Positions 33,841-45,498 of a stretch of 64,000 bases of DNA are shown here, one piece after another; the first letter of the stretch is position 1, and every line of letters starts with the position of its first letter. The stretch spans positions 17,981,051 to 18,045,050 of the forward strand of contig NC_035172.2 in the NCBI RefSeq assembly GCF_001659605.2. The letters run 5' to 3'. Both the position numbers and the translations under genes were made by a program. The notes beneath the pieces are model-generated. The model was not told the DNA's origin, searched no databases, and was given only the letters and a program-made list of their open reading frames with translations. This stretch comes from Manihot esculenta (lineage: Eukaryota > Streptophyta > Magnoliopsida > Malpighiales > Euphorbiaceae).

Positions 33841-35970
33841 TGTAACAGCCCGGAAACCGGTACCCCTCTGTAATGGTCCGAACCATCACTGGCACTAGGA
33901 TCCTGATCGGCTTAAGGCCGTCGGGACCCGTAGCAAGCCGACTATACTCTCTGTGTACCTGATAAATCCCATACATGATCAAAAATACTCAACAATCCTG
34001 TAAAACTTTCTAGGCTTAACTACTGCTTCTCAGATATGCAAATCTGAAATGGCCCTCAGGGCCTATATCAGTGACTACTATCTGCTGTGGGTCAAGGGAT
34101 TGAAACCCTTTTAATCTGTACCACAATCCACTGGTATCTCATCAAAGCCATACATTAAGCCTGATACACACATTTCTCATCAAGAAACGTAAAAACAGGA
34201 TTCATGTACAAGGGATTAATCATACATCACACTAAAGCAAAGACATTAGGGAAAGCACAAGTCTATCCCGTAAATGACAGTATATCTCTATACATTACAT
34301 TACAAACTAATCTTTAATTACATCATGTCCACTAAACTATTACAAACATACATTCATGCATAACTTTCCTCTTTACTCTTGCTGACTTTGACTTCCCATA
34401 GCTATCTCAGCACCTGCAAAACTGGGGTTAAGGGAGTGGGATGAGCTCTATAGCCCAGTGAGGAGGAACAAATAAACAATTCAATTATTACATGCTCTCA
34501 TGGAATGCATCACATCACAAACATATCATCTCACGGATGAATTTGTCACCAATAGCCCTCTACTATATGTCACAATATGTCCTGCTGTGCCAAGGAGACT
34601 AGGTCATCACCTGGACTTCTCTTATCTGACTCATATCATAACATGTCCCACTGTGCCAAGGAGACTAGGTCATCACCTGGACTTCTCTTATCTGATCTGA
34701 CAGGCTGACTGTCTAACTCATAGTACCAGGAGCGACCTGATATGGCTATCTCATGCCATATCTCAACTCATAATCTCTGATCTCATATCAAGGGCTAAGG
34801 ATCATCCAACATTCATCCACACGAACAACATCTTATGCAATGCAGCATATTCGTGAATTCTAATGCAACACAACCTAATACATAACATGGCATGTTATGA
34901 TGCATGGATCATGCTAGAAGCGTGTCATTTCTCAAGTAAAATATTAAGTTTAGTTCCACTCACCTGTAGCCAATGCTTGGCTAACTCTGGGCTACCTCTA
35001 ACTCTGAAGCAGCTACTACTACTAAACACTTTGGTTCCTCGGGTCCAATCCTACAATGGAGGACGCAAATGAGGCACCAAACGTACTCTATGCAACTGAT
35101 AAACAACTCCCCAAAACCCCTCTAGAACACCTCAAAATATGCATGCAAAACAAGCAAAGGAAGGTTGGACAGGGCACCTTCGGCAACACCTTCGGCGGCC
35201 GAATGTCTCCTCCAGAGACGAAAGTCTGGCATGTTCGGCGGCCGAATCCTCCTTCGGCTGCTGAACCTGAGTTCATCCAGAACTCAGCTTCGTGCATAAA
35301 CACGCCTCCCATACATTCCAATCATTCCCAACATGCATCCAACCTCTCTAACTCATCCATATCTCAAAACAGCAAGCATATAGGAGCTTAAGACAACTTA
35401 AACTCCAACAAACAAGCTCAACAAGCAAACATAAAGCATAAAGGGTCCATAAACCCTAATATGCACAACTCATGCAAACTCAAGCATTAACTCCCCTTCC
35501 CTTCATAAAACTCATAGAAAACAGTATAAAAACCAAGGATCTCCACTTACCTCTTGAAGAACAAAGGCTGGTGTGATCCAAACTCGAAGATATGGAGATC
35601 CAAGCTCCAAACTCCTCCAAGCTTTCAAACTCTTCAAAAATACATAAAACTTACTTAAAACTTGTTTAGCTTTGAAAGATTTGATGACAAACCATGCAAA
35701 ACCATGCAACGTTCGGCGGCCGAACTCAGACTTTCGGGGGCCGAATCTTGGGCACTTTCGGCGGCCGAACTTTCCCTTCGGCGGCCGAACATGACAAAAT
35801 GCCTCCTTAGCCTTTTCTCTTCAACACTCATTCCTATCTCATTTAAAACCTTCAAACACTTAAAGAAAACATTTAAGAAAACCTTTCTCTTACCCTTCTA
35901 TATACCTCTGACATCCTCGAATTCCCTCGGGCGGTAGGAATTATGATGCCTGATCTAGCCGGGTATTACA
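33841..35970 (-). repeat. 3' LTR of element C, TATA region deleted
   Basis: 2130 bp. Compared with the other LTR it lacks 126 bp at 35696/35697 (bases matching 47646-47771). The missing part contains the reversed TATA box CTTTATAG and one palindrome. Short ACCATG sequences border the gap. The tandem units at 34585-34690 read GTGCCAAGGAGACTAGGTC. Confidence 0.88.
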
Positions 35971-36007
35971 TTCTTCCCCCTTTAAGCACATTCGTCCTCG
36001 AATGTTC
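35971..36007 (-). promoter_or_regulatory. Polypurine tract and hairpin of element C
   Basis: TTCTTCCCCCTTTAAG is the reversed PPT. It is followed by CACATTCG-TCCT-CGAATGTTC, the C version of the hairpin with an imperfect arm. Confidence 0.75.
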
Positions 36008-38449
36008 AAACAAATAAACATGTAAGTAAGCAATCATGGAAAGTCTAAAACCTTCCTCTGAAAAGAGACACAGATACTACTGGAGTAAAAACTCCCGAGT
36101 CGTCTGTAACGCAATCACTATCTGATTCTGTGGACTCTTAACTTCTTGATCTGTGTCCACACGCTACACTGACTGCTTATCATTCTTGCTGGTACACAAC
36201 CGACTTGATTCGTTCGTCTGATTACTGACTTTCCTTTCTCTTTGGCTCTTCTAAGCTTTAGTCACACTATTCTGGCTACATTAACCTTTGCTTCTCTTTA
36301 CTCAACCCGGTCATAGGAGCAACATCTTTAAGGAAATTCTAGATGAACTTCCTATTACCTCAACTTCTACTTACTTCAGAAACCTTATTGTGACACATCA
36401 TGATTCAAACAGACATGCCCCTTAATTGAACTCATAGTACAGACCCTGGCCTCTATGCCGTGTTCTCTTAGAGTTTGCAACATCTTTATTAGATAATGGG
36501 CATGCTTCTCTGCTTTCTCTGACCTACTCTACGCTTTTGCTGGCACTCTGATCTTTGTCTTTCTCTATCCTTCTCTACTAAACTGCTAAACTGACTTTTC
36601 TCTAACTTTCGACATATAGTTCCCGAATCTCAGATCTATCGTGGAAAACAATCAGCTTCTACTAGCTGTTCCTATAGATCATCCATTCTGTATGGGAACA
36701 CCTGTCCTTGGTAGTGATTTTGTTTACCTGCTCACAGTCGTTACAAAATCTCAAGGTTTCATCCTTCGTTTCTCACAACGACACTGGAACATTCCAGGGT
36801 GAGATACTAGGTCGGATACAACCTTTATCAACCAAGCTTCTCTGTACTACTCTGCCTATTCTCTCTCTGTAGGTGCCATCCTGTAGGGTAGAAGGAAAGA
36901 AATGGTTCCGAGTCCCTACACCACTCCTATTCCAAACTCAACCTCCCTGACAGATGGTAAACCTGACAGCTCGTCTGTGAAAAACATCTAGAACTCACTA
37001 GCTACGGGCATTGAGGCTGATTCCCTGATCTGATTACTAAACTCGCAATTCTGCACTCTCCTACCTTGTCTCTGCAGACATAGGTAGTACTATGAGTAGC
37101 TAGCCAATCCGCCCTAGAATGACATCAGATAGCCAACTCTAGAACCATAAGGTCAGCTGAATAGCATCTACTCACCACAAACTCTAAACTGAACTGACTG
37201 ACTGACTCTGCCTCAGATGGATCATACTCAGGTCCACTGACCTAGAGAAAACACTCTAAGCCCAGAAGTCATCAAACCCACTTTATCAACAGCTCACTCA
37301 AAGTAACAAGGAAAGAGAAACACTAGGGTTCAAAACAAACAATATACACATCCAAACATCTACAAGTGAACGTACCTGACGTCATCATGTTCGATGTGAT
37401 AGCCTTCTGCTAAATCAGGGTGAAGATCCGAGCTAAAGCTAACGGAACTTCCCTCGAGAATCTGCTAATGGAAAGGCCAACCCTTTCCTCTGCCTCAACC
37501 ACCACCTAATCCCAGACAAAACTGAAATCTCTTCCTGCATTTATACTTATTCTTACTCTTTTCTTCTGTTCTACTCTCGTTTACTTACTCTTCTCTTCTT
37601 CTTATTCTGATCTATTTCACTTACTTTTCTCTTACTTACTTTTATTCTTTTCTTACTCTTCTACTTCTTACTCTGTTCTCTGAATTATTTCTTATACTTG
37701 AGGGCTGCATTCGGAGATGAGAGATCACTCTCCCTATACCTGGATAAAATCCAAGGCCATAGCATCTCTTAGCAACATCTCTCTCACTCTACTGGTGCTG
37801 TCCTGCAGAGAAGACTAGGAATGGTTCTAGTTCTAGAAACCATTCCTATATCCCATTCTATTCTCTTAGCAGGTGGTATACCTGACGGCTTGTTTGGGAC
37901 AACATCTAAAACTTTTCTCTGGCTGCGAGCACTAAAACTGGTTCCCCTCCTGATCTGACTAACTGCTATGCTCTCTGACACAAGCAAGAAACCTCTGATA
38001 ACCTCTCCTAAACAGTTTAAGAGCCTATAGGGTTGATATCATATTCTAGGCATCTCTACATTGTCCCCTCAACAAACTACTTGTGATCCATCTTGATCTC
38101 TAAGCCTGACTACTCTGTCTCTGCTATCTCAGGTAGTACTATGAGTAGCTAGCCCATCCACCCCTAGAATGACATCAAACAATCACTCTAGAACCACTAG
38201 GTCAGCTGGAAGGCACCTACTCACAACTAACACTGAACTCAACTGGCAGACTGACTCTGCCGCTGATGGATCACACTTGGGTCTATTGACCCAAGAGGAC
38301 ATTCTAATCCCAGAAGCTATCAAACCCCTACTCTCTATGGCTCTCAACGCACTAAGGAAAGTGAAACATCAGAGTCTCTAATAGCAGACACATCAAAACA
38401 TATGGAAGTGAAAAGTACCTGTCACCGCCATGTCCGATGTGTGAGCCTC
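36008..38449 (-). pseudogene. Degenerate pol of element C with duplicated protease region
   Basis: Only fragments are recognisable. RT scraps lie near 36460-36510 (equivalent to [13 protein letters not shown]) and 36620-36840 (equivalent to the NKYPLP and KKDGS area). Two copies of the segment running from the PR-RT linker back through the protease lie at about 36885-37505 and 37810-38525. Both contain TAGTACTATGAGTAGCTAGC and GTCAGCTG landmarks. 37784-37987 translates to a weak copy of the PR-RT linker (VLDVVPNKPSGIPPAKRIEW). Many stops and frameshifts; no RNase H or integrase was seen. Confidence 0.65.
37535..37700. repeat. Polypyrimidine CTT/CTTA-rich tract
   Basis: About 165 bp made almost wholly of CTTACT, CTTTT and TTCTTC type units, with only scattered A and G. 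It sits where the Lys-rich codons (KKNKFWNK) before the zinc knuckles would be in the left copy of the duplication. On the element's own sense strand it is purine-rich. Confidence 0.7.
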
Positions 38450-39787
38450 CTACTGCGTCAAAGCGAAGATCTGTGCTGGTACTGATGGACCTTCACCTGG
38501 GGAACCTGTAGAAGAAGGAGTGATCTCGCTCCCTCTGTCTCTACCCAACGCCATGGCTAGAGCTCCTGGCTGAGCCACTCTGTCTGAGGCTGTCTGCTGG
38601 AACTGTGTTATCAAAGTCGCGGTGGAACACTCACGTGCTATGTGTCCCTCCTGTCCGCACCTGAAACATGCTGTTGTCCCTACTAGACAGACTCCCTTGT
38701 GCCTCCTACCGCACCTTATACATCCAGAACTATTCCAACCAGAACTCGAGCCATTGCTAAAACCCATACTAGACTTTAACCTATTCTAGAACTCTCTTTT
38801 CTTTGACCCTTTCAGGCCTCTAACTTTCTTTTTCCTCTTTGTGGCAGCTTCGCCCAGAGGGAAAAGATCAATATTCTCTGGGTAGTTATCTACACCCATG
38901 TTTTTTGTCTGCCTTAGCTGCTCAGAGTCATGCTCCTTACTCTCCCTTGAACTATCTGAAAAAGCCCATCCTGTAAACTCTGTAACGAACTGCTCCCAGG
39001 ATAAGCTTTCTATCCTCGGGTCCACATACTGTTTGAACCATTCCCTTGCCTTCTTACATTTCAATGTGAACCCTGCCATCTGAATGGCTCTATTCTCACT
39101 GACTCCCAACTCATCAGTTATCATCTTGACCGTTCTGAGATACTCAAAAGGGTCATCACCAGTCTCAAATTTGGGAACATCCAACCTCAAATAGTCTGTC
39201 ATCTGTACCATACTTTCTCCAGATGAGCTAGGCTTAGGTGTTTGGACAACTGGGGCTACTGGTTCTATTGGTGGTGGAAGAGGTGCAACATGCCCTGGGT
39301 TAGGGTTTGCTGAACCTGGATAACCAAAGAAGGGTAGAAACATGGTGTACTGTGGATATGGCGGTGGATATGGCGGGTAAAAGGAAGGATAGGGCATAAA
39401 GGTGGGATATGGGTTATACCTAGGGAAACCCGCTGTACCACCCATCGGATACCCTGACCCCCACGGGTAGGGCGGATACTGAGGTGGAACAAATCTCGAG
39501 GCCTGAGTGCCTCCTTGGGACTCACCCATATCTCCTCCTAACATACTCATGCCAAAGCTACTATCTCTGCTCTGCTCATCCTCCCCTACTTCCCTCATAT
39601 CCCCTGACATACCACTCTGAACGACTCCCCTTCTACTCTCATCAACAGACCTTCTAGGGTCCCTTGATGTACCTTCTCTGCTTAATCTATCTGATGTTGC
39701 CCTTTGCAGAACAGGGAGATGGGCATCCATGTCCTCATTCTCCAGCGGAGCTCCAGTCAATCTAGCAGATCGACGAGTTCCTCTCAT
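38450..39787 (-). pseudogene. gag: Gag of element C, internally deleted
   Basis: ATG at 39787 ([10 protein letters not shown]) starts a frame of 334 codons to 38786, with a Pro/Tyr-rich linker and Gag core ([30 protein letters not shown]). Around 38880 the frame jumps from NMGVDNYPENID to a basic KRKKKVRGLKGS segment, so the C-terminal part of the core (about 100 residues in A) is missing. A frameshift or stop near 38780 leads into 38767-38450, with knuckles CIRCGRRHKGVC and CFRCGQEGHIAREC. Confidence 0.82.
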
Positions 39788-40064
39788 CCTGCCTCTGAAA
39801 AGCACAACATCACACAAAACATCAAATGATCCATGGAAAAACACATGAATCCACAACATATATATCACATATCAAGAATGCACATGTCTCTCTTCATAGC
39901 ATTTCACATCATCATGCAAGACAGGACTCCACATCCTATCCTAGTGGACATGATTTTTGCCTATTGTGCTTACCCTCCTGTACAAGACGACACCTCTTTC
40001 CGATGTGGGATATCTCGAGTCCTTGAACAAAGATGCTCAACTCACCGTACTCTTGAGGCCCTAT

Positions 40065-40076
40065 GCTCTGATACCA
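40065..40076 (-). promoter_or_regulatory. PBS of element C (tRNA-iMet)
   Basis: GCTCTGATACCA, three bases from the LTR that starts TGTAACAGCCC at 40080. Confidence 0.88.
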
Positions 40077-40079
40077 ATC

Positions 40080-41438
40080 TGTAACAGCCCGGAAATCGGT
40101 ACCCCTCTGTAACGGTCCGAACCATCACTGGCACTAGGATCCTGATCGGCTTAAGGCCGCCGGGACCCATAGCAAGCCGACTATACTCTCTGTGTACCTG
40201 ATAAATCCCATACATGATCAAAAATACTCAACAATCCTGTAAAACTTTCCAGGCTTAACTACTGCTACTCAGGTATGCAAATCTGAAATGGCCCTCAGGG
40301 CCTATACCAGTGACTACTATCTGTTATGGGTCAAGGGATTGAAACCCTTTTAATCTGTACCACAATCCACTGGTATCTCATCAAAGCCATACATTAAGCC
40401 TGATACACACATTTCTCATCAAGAAACGTAAAAACAGGATTCATGTACAAGGGATTAATCATACATCACACTAAAGCAAAGACATTAGGGAAAGCACAAG
40501 TCTATCCCGTAAATGACAGTATATCTCTATACATTACATTACAAACTAATCTTTAATTACATCATGTCCACTAAACTATTACAAACATACATTCATGCAT
40601 AACTTTCCTCTTTACTCTTGCTGACTTTGACTTCCCATAGCTATCTCAGCACCTGCAAAACTAGGGTTAAGGGAGTGGGATGAGCTCTATAGCCCAGTGA
40701 AGAGGAACAAATAAACAATTCATTTATTACATGCTCTCATGGAATGCATCACATCACAAACATATCATCTCACGGATGAATTTGTCACCAATAGCCCTCT
40801 ACTATATGTCACAATATGTCCTGCTGTGCCAAGGAGACTAGGTCATCACCTGGACTTCTCTTATCTGACTCATATCATAACATGTCCCACTGTGCCAAGG
40901 AGACTAGGTCATCACCTGGACTTCTCTTATCTGATCTGACAGGCTGACTGTTTAACTCATAGTACCAGGAGCGACCTGGTATGGCTATCTCATGCCATAT
41001 CTCAACTCATAATCTCTGATCTCATATCAAGGGCTAAGGATCATCCAACATTCATCCACATGAACAACATCTTATGCAATGCAGCATATTCGTGAATTCT
41101 AATGCAACACAACCTAATACATAACATGGCATGTTATGATGCATGGATCATGCTAGAAGCGTGTCATTTCTCAAGTAAAATATTAAGTTTAGTTCCACTC
41201 ACCTGTAGCCAATGCTTGGCTAACTCTGGGCTACCTCTAACTCTGAAGCAGCTACTACTGCTAAACACTTCGGTTCCTTGTGTCCAATCCTACAATGGAG
41301 GACGCAAATGAGGCACCAAACATACTCTATGCAACTGATAAACAACTCCCAAAAACCCCTCTAGAACGCCTCAAAACATGCATGCAAAACAAGCAAAGGA
41401 AGGTTGGACAGGGCACCTTCGGCAGCACCTTCGGCGGC
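40080..41438 (-). repeat. 5' LTR of element C, first part
   Basis: Nearly identical to 33841-35197. It ends at ACCTTCGGCGGC, where element D begins; GCGGC (41434-41438) is D's target duplication, inside one of the palindromes. Confidence 0.9.
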
Positions 41439-43095
41439 TGACAGGAGCGGTTGTCGAAGCCGGTCAAAAATAACCTTCTTGGTTACCTACAAATACAACT
41501 GTAGACAGTGGTGAAGGATCGTATCCACAGAGAATTGATTACCTATTTATTTATCTTAATCAAGACCAATCAAACCAATGGAAAGCACAAGTGAAGGCAA
41601 GTAATTGCAAATAGAACAAAAGTAAAGTGCAAGGAAAGTAAAAAGGGGGGTTTTGAGATGATTTGATTAACAACTAATGAAAGCAATTAAAACAGCAAGT
41701 AATTAAAATAAAAGAGGAAATCAATAAGAGAAAGGTCTAGTTGAAGATATGGATCCACTTTGGTTGTTTGGGTTGATCATTGAAACATGGTTATCTTGAT
41801 TGACTCAATAAGTTGGTTATGGGGGTGGAAGACGCTTCTCACCACCATGTCTTTCCTTATGAACAAATTCATTAGGGAACGTCCTCTAACCAATTACTAA
41901 TCAACAAATTGCCAAGGAACGTCCTTGGGCCATAGGCATCAAAACAATTGCCAATTGCATGAAGAACAAGAAAGATCCAAACCCTAACTACTCAAACGCA
42001 TGAGATGTTGCTAGATCATGCAATTTCTTGGTTTTTACACCAAGTGTTCTTAGATCAGAATATTTCCAGCAATTACGGACTAACAAATATCCTAATCAAC
42101 AATCAATTAACTTTGCAATCAAGAATCAAGTGGCCAATTTGATCAAAACAACAAAGCAATCTTTATAATTAAGCACAATTGCATGAATATTGAATAAATC
42201 AAAAGCAAACACTTTATGTTCAGATCTCACAACCTTTTAAACAACCTTAGTTTCAACCAAACTTCAACTAGAAATAGGGTTTCAGCCACTCATGGCTGAA
42301 CCAAAACAGAAAATAAAAGAAAAGAACAAAGAAGATGAAGAACTAAGGTGGAGGAGCCTTTGGAGAGCCTTGATCAATCCCTTGATGGAAGATTATGATT
42401 CTTGGTCTTCTTGAGGCCTTTAAATAGATCTTGAGAGGCTACCTTTTTTCCTTTTTAGTGTCCATGTATCTTTGAGTGATTGCCCCATAGTGCCCTTGAG
42501 TTTTCTTTGTGCATGTGTGGAGTTGCAAGCCCTTTTTGGTCTTTTGATTGATGTCCAAGGTGTGTCCAAGAAGATTCATGCACTAAAGAGCAAGGTGGAG
42601 GCTTGATTTGAATTTTGAATGAGCATGGCACTATGTAGGAAACATGTGATCTTCAAGATTTGGCTCATTAAATAGGGAAGAGCATGTTCGGGGGCAAGTT
42701 CGGCCGCCTAAGTTATGTTTCGGGGGCAGGACTTTCGTCTCTGGAGCCAAGGTTCGGCGGCCGAAGGTGCCCCCGAAGGTGGGTGACTTTCGCCTCTGGA
42801 CTGGACTTTAGGCCGCCGAAAGTGCCCCCGAAAGTGGGTGACTTTCGGCTTCCGAAAGTGCTGCCGAAGGTGCCCCCGAAAGTGGTTGAGTTTTGGCTTC
42901 CGAAAGTGCTTCCGAAGGTGCTTCCGAAAGTGGCTGTTTTTGGGCATTCTTTGGCACTTTTAAGAGCATTTTCTTCAAATTGTTTCTTCACACCTAATAC
43001 TTGCAAAACATGATTAAAACCACAAAATTAGGTAGAATAGGTGCAAATAAACATCAATAAGATCATGAAAATATGGACTAAAATATGCTCTATCA
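41439..43095 (-). repeat. 3' LTR of element D
   Basis: TGACAGGAGCGGTTGTCGAAG...ATGCTCTATCA. Near 42685-42935 it holds a block of TTCGGCGGCCGAA-like palindromes and CTTTCGTCTCTGGA and CTTTCGCCTCTGGA spacers strikingly like those of the Tekay LTRs. CTTTAAATAG near 42418 could be a reversed TATA-like box. Confidence 0.9.
42685..42935. repeat. Palindrome block inside D's LTR
   Basis: Contains TTCGGCCGCC, TTCGGCGGCCGAA, GGCCGCCGAAAG and a run of CCGAAAGTGC(T/C)(G/T/C)CCGAAGGTGC units. The spacers match the transcribed block of Tekay LTRs (compare 9890-10045). Confidence 0.75.
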
Positions 43096-43112
43096 AATAC
43101 CCCCACACTTAA
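43096..43112 (-). promoter_or_regulatory. Polypurine tract of element D
   Basis: AATACCCCCACACTTAA; on the element's strand this is a TTAAGTGTGGGGGTATT tract next to the 3' LTR. Confidence 0.65.
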
Positions 43113-44101
43113 GCTTTTGCTTGTCCTCAAGCAAACAAACATAGTCAAATAAGTTTTCTTTGCTCTAGATCCTTATTTCCACTTAAGCTCATACTCTAGA
43201 CACTTATTTTGAAGCATTGCAGTGAAAAATATATGCATGAAGATTACTTACCTCTTTTCCTTGTTTCCCTTTGCTTACCATGGCTAGGATTTGTTTTCCT
43301 CAAGAGAGACATGCACATTAATTTGTTAAGACTTTTTCTAGCTTTTGGATTGACTTGCCCTTACCTTGAAGTACTTTATTCAGGCTTTTTGCACTTTGAG
43401 TTTGCTTGGAAAGATCACCAACCTATTTTTGATTTGGAGGTTTATATTTTTCAGTTGGTCACCTATCCAAGTGGCTACTTGCCTTGTTCATAGTCTATTG
43501 AGACAATTTTCAATTTGTGCTTTTGAGGTCTTTGCCTTTGCTGAATTTTCTTTCTCTCAATGATTTGGGCAAATCAACACCAATTGCTAAAGCAAGTCAT
43601 GTTAAGTTCATTCACACAATTTTGATTTTTCTCAATCGATTGAGGGTCATCAATATATTTTTCACCATGGCAAACTCAAAGATTCAATTCAAAAGGCAAT
43701 TCTCAAACTTGAATACAACTCACTGCAATTGATTCAACATAAGTTTACAGAGTTATCACATTAATGAGGTCATGGAAAGAAAAACTCATCCAACATGTTC
43801 ATAAGTTTGAGTAGAGCAAAACAAAAAGAAGAAGAAGAAGGTTGTGGTTGTGTGTGTTTTATTGAAAGCATAAAAATAACAAAAATGAAAGATTTTTGCC
43901 TAATGCAAGCAAACTAAAGATTAAAGAAAAAAAAACTTAAAAGTAAAAAAAAAAAAAAAACTTAAAAGTAAAAATTTAGAGATATGCACCCCCACACTTA
44001 AATCATGCATTGTCCTCAATGTATAAGAAACATAAAAGAACAAAGGAAACTGAGTACTTCCCTGGGTGTGGTGTGCATGGTGCGATCCTCTTGATCAAGG
44101 C
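43113..44101. other. Non-coding 3' part of element D
   Basis: About 1 kb with no convincing frame on either strand; the short plus-strand ORFs have no family features. AT-rich, with (GAA) units near 43830 and A tracts at 43925-43970 between two AAACTTAAAAGTAAA copies. A second CACCCCCACACTTAA near 43987 mimics the PPT. Confidence 0.5.
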
Positions 44102-45427
44102 TCAAGTAATTGGGGAAGGGAAAAGAGTCCCAATTGTATTGAGCAAAAAGTGTAGCGCTCCTTTTGATTTGGTCATGAACCATCCTATTTTCTCCATGTA
44201 CTCATGAAGTAACATGATTAGCTTCTCCTCTTTTAGATGAGGTGTGCCTCTAGCCTTTATGTTTGTACTTTGGAGATGATTGGGCAGAACTTTGAATTCC
44301 AATTCATGTTTCTCCATGTGTAGCTGCAATTTAGTACTAAAATCTGGCAAAACAAACTCTACCTTATCCGGGGGTTTGGGAAGACATTGATCTGCATGCT
44401 CCTTTGGTTTTGGCTCTTGGAACGCCATTTGTTCCTTGTGAGCATGGGCTGTTTGCATTGGATGAATTGTGTAATTGGGTTCAGTATCCTCCTTTTGCAT
44501 AGGACCTAACTGAAGTGGAAGACTGATCTGTGTTGGAATCTGTGGAACAAGGTTCGGCGGCCGAAAAGTGTCTGAGTTCGGCGGCCGAAAGTCTTCAGTT
44601 TGCGGAGTGAACTGCGGTGATGGATTTGGCGTCTGAAGATTGCTTGGGTTCGGCAGCCGAAAGATGTTCGGCGGCCGAAGGACGTCTTGCGCAAGTCCTT
44701 TCTAAAGTGGTGCGAAAGAGCTCTCTTCAGTCTGTGCTTGGCTGCAGTTCACTTGTTGGATGCAACAGTCAATTTCTTTCAATTCTGGCTCTTTCTGAGT
44801 CTCTTCCCTGCAAAGATCATCATTTAGTATATCATCTTGATTTACATAAAAAATATTTTCACTCAAACAATCAATGATATCTAAATTATCAACAGGCTCT
44901 GTTTGATCAGTTTGTTTAGACAAACAGTTTTCTGGTTGTGCCTCTTCAGCAGCTTGCTCTTGTACTTGCCAACTTTCCTCATCATCCTCCATATCTTGAA
45001 GTTCTTGCTCTCTTCTTAACATGAGTGCATTCATTGACGCAGTCAGCTGTCTTATGTTTTGTCGCATGCTTTGCATGGAACTTACCATTGTTTCCATCAT
45101 CGTTTCCATCATCTTTTCAAGGTGCTGATCTGGATTTGAAGGTTCTGGTTGGGCTTGATATCCTTGATAATCCTGGTAGTTGTTAGCCTCAACATAGCCA
45201 TAGTTCGGTTGGTCTCCCCAATATGGATTGTATGTGTTATGGTGGGGATCATGTCTTGGCTGTTCATAGAATCCCCCATACGCATGAACTGGTTGATCTC
45301 TTGCATAGCCATAATTCTGAGGGTCTCCCCAATATGGATTGTATGAGCCATGGTGGGAATCATGTCTTGGCTGTTCATAGACTCCTCCATATGGTTGAGA
45401 TTGCTGAAGTCGTCGAGCCTTATCCAT
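44102..45427 (-). CDS. Gag-tail/Pol-leader ORF of element D, one in-frame stop
   Basis: Minus strand, ATG at 45427. The first 241 codons end at TAG (44704-44702), and the same frame then continues to 44102, giving about 441 codons in all. Domains: two copies of a Tyr/Asn/Pro-rich repeat (GGVYEQPRHDSHH and YNPYWGDPQNYGY), like the NPGW region after the Gag knuckles of Athila/Tat elements; a Met/Gln-rich helix (MMETMMETMVSSMQ); an acidic segment; after the stop, four (F/L)RPPN or RLPN motifs encoded by the palindromes; then KPPDKVEFVLPDF, ELEFKVLPNHL and EEKLIMLLHEYMEKIGW. These last motifs resemble the leader before RT in that group. No enzyme domain. It could be a structural remnant or simply packaging sequence. 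Confidence 0.6.
44553..44679. repeat. Four palindromes inside D's reading frame
   Basis: TTCGGCGGCCGAA at 44553, 44577 and 44667 and TTCGGCAGCCGAA at 44649. On the coding strand they read as codons for FRPPN, LRPPN and FRLPN, in frame with the ORF. Confidence 0.8.
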
Positions 45428-45475
45428 GAATCAGATCTGGTCATGAAAGAAAATAAACAAACAAGTGAAATCAAT

Positions 45476-45493
45476 TCCCCGGCAACGGCGCCA
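45476..45493 (-). promoter_or_regulatory. PBS of element D (tRNA-Asp)
   Basis: TCCCCGGCAACGGCGCCA equals the last 18 bases of plant tRNA-Asp(GTC) with its CCA; on the element strand it is TGGCGCCGTTGCCGGGGA. It lies five bases from the 5' LTR at 45499. Confidence 0.88.
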
Positions 45494-45498
45494 ATTTT

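Noticed and set aside
43209..43732. Short plus-strand ORFs in the internal region of D
   Set aside because: Opposite in strand to the element, low complexity and hydrophobic, with no conserved motif; probably chance frames in AT-rich DNA.
45476..45493. Possible tRNA-Asp gene
   Set aside because: Only the last 18 bases match, placed exactly at a PBS position next to the LTR; no other part of a tRNA is present.
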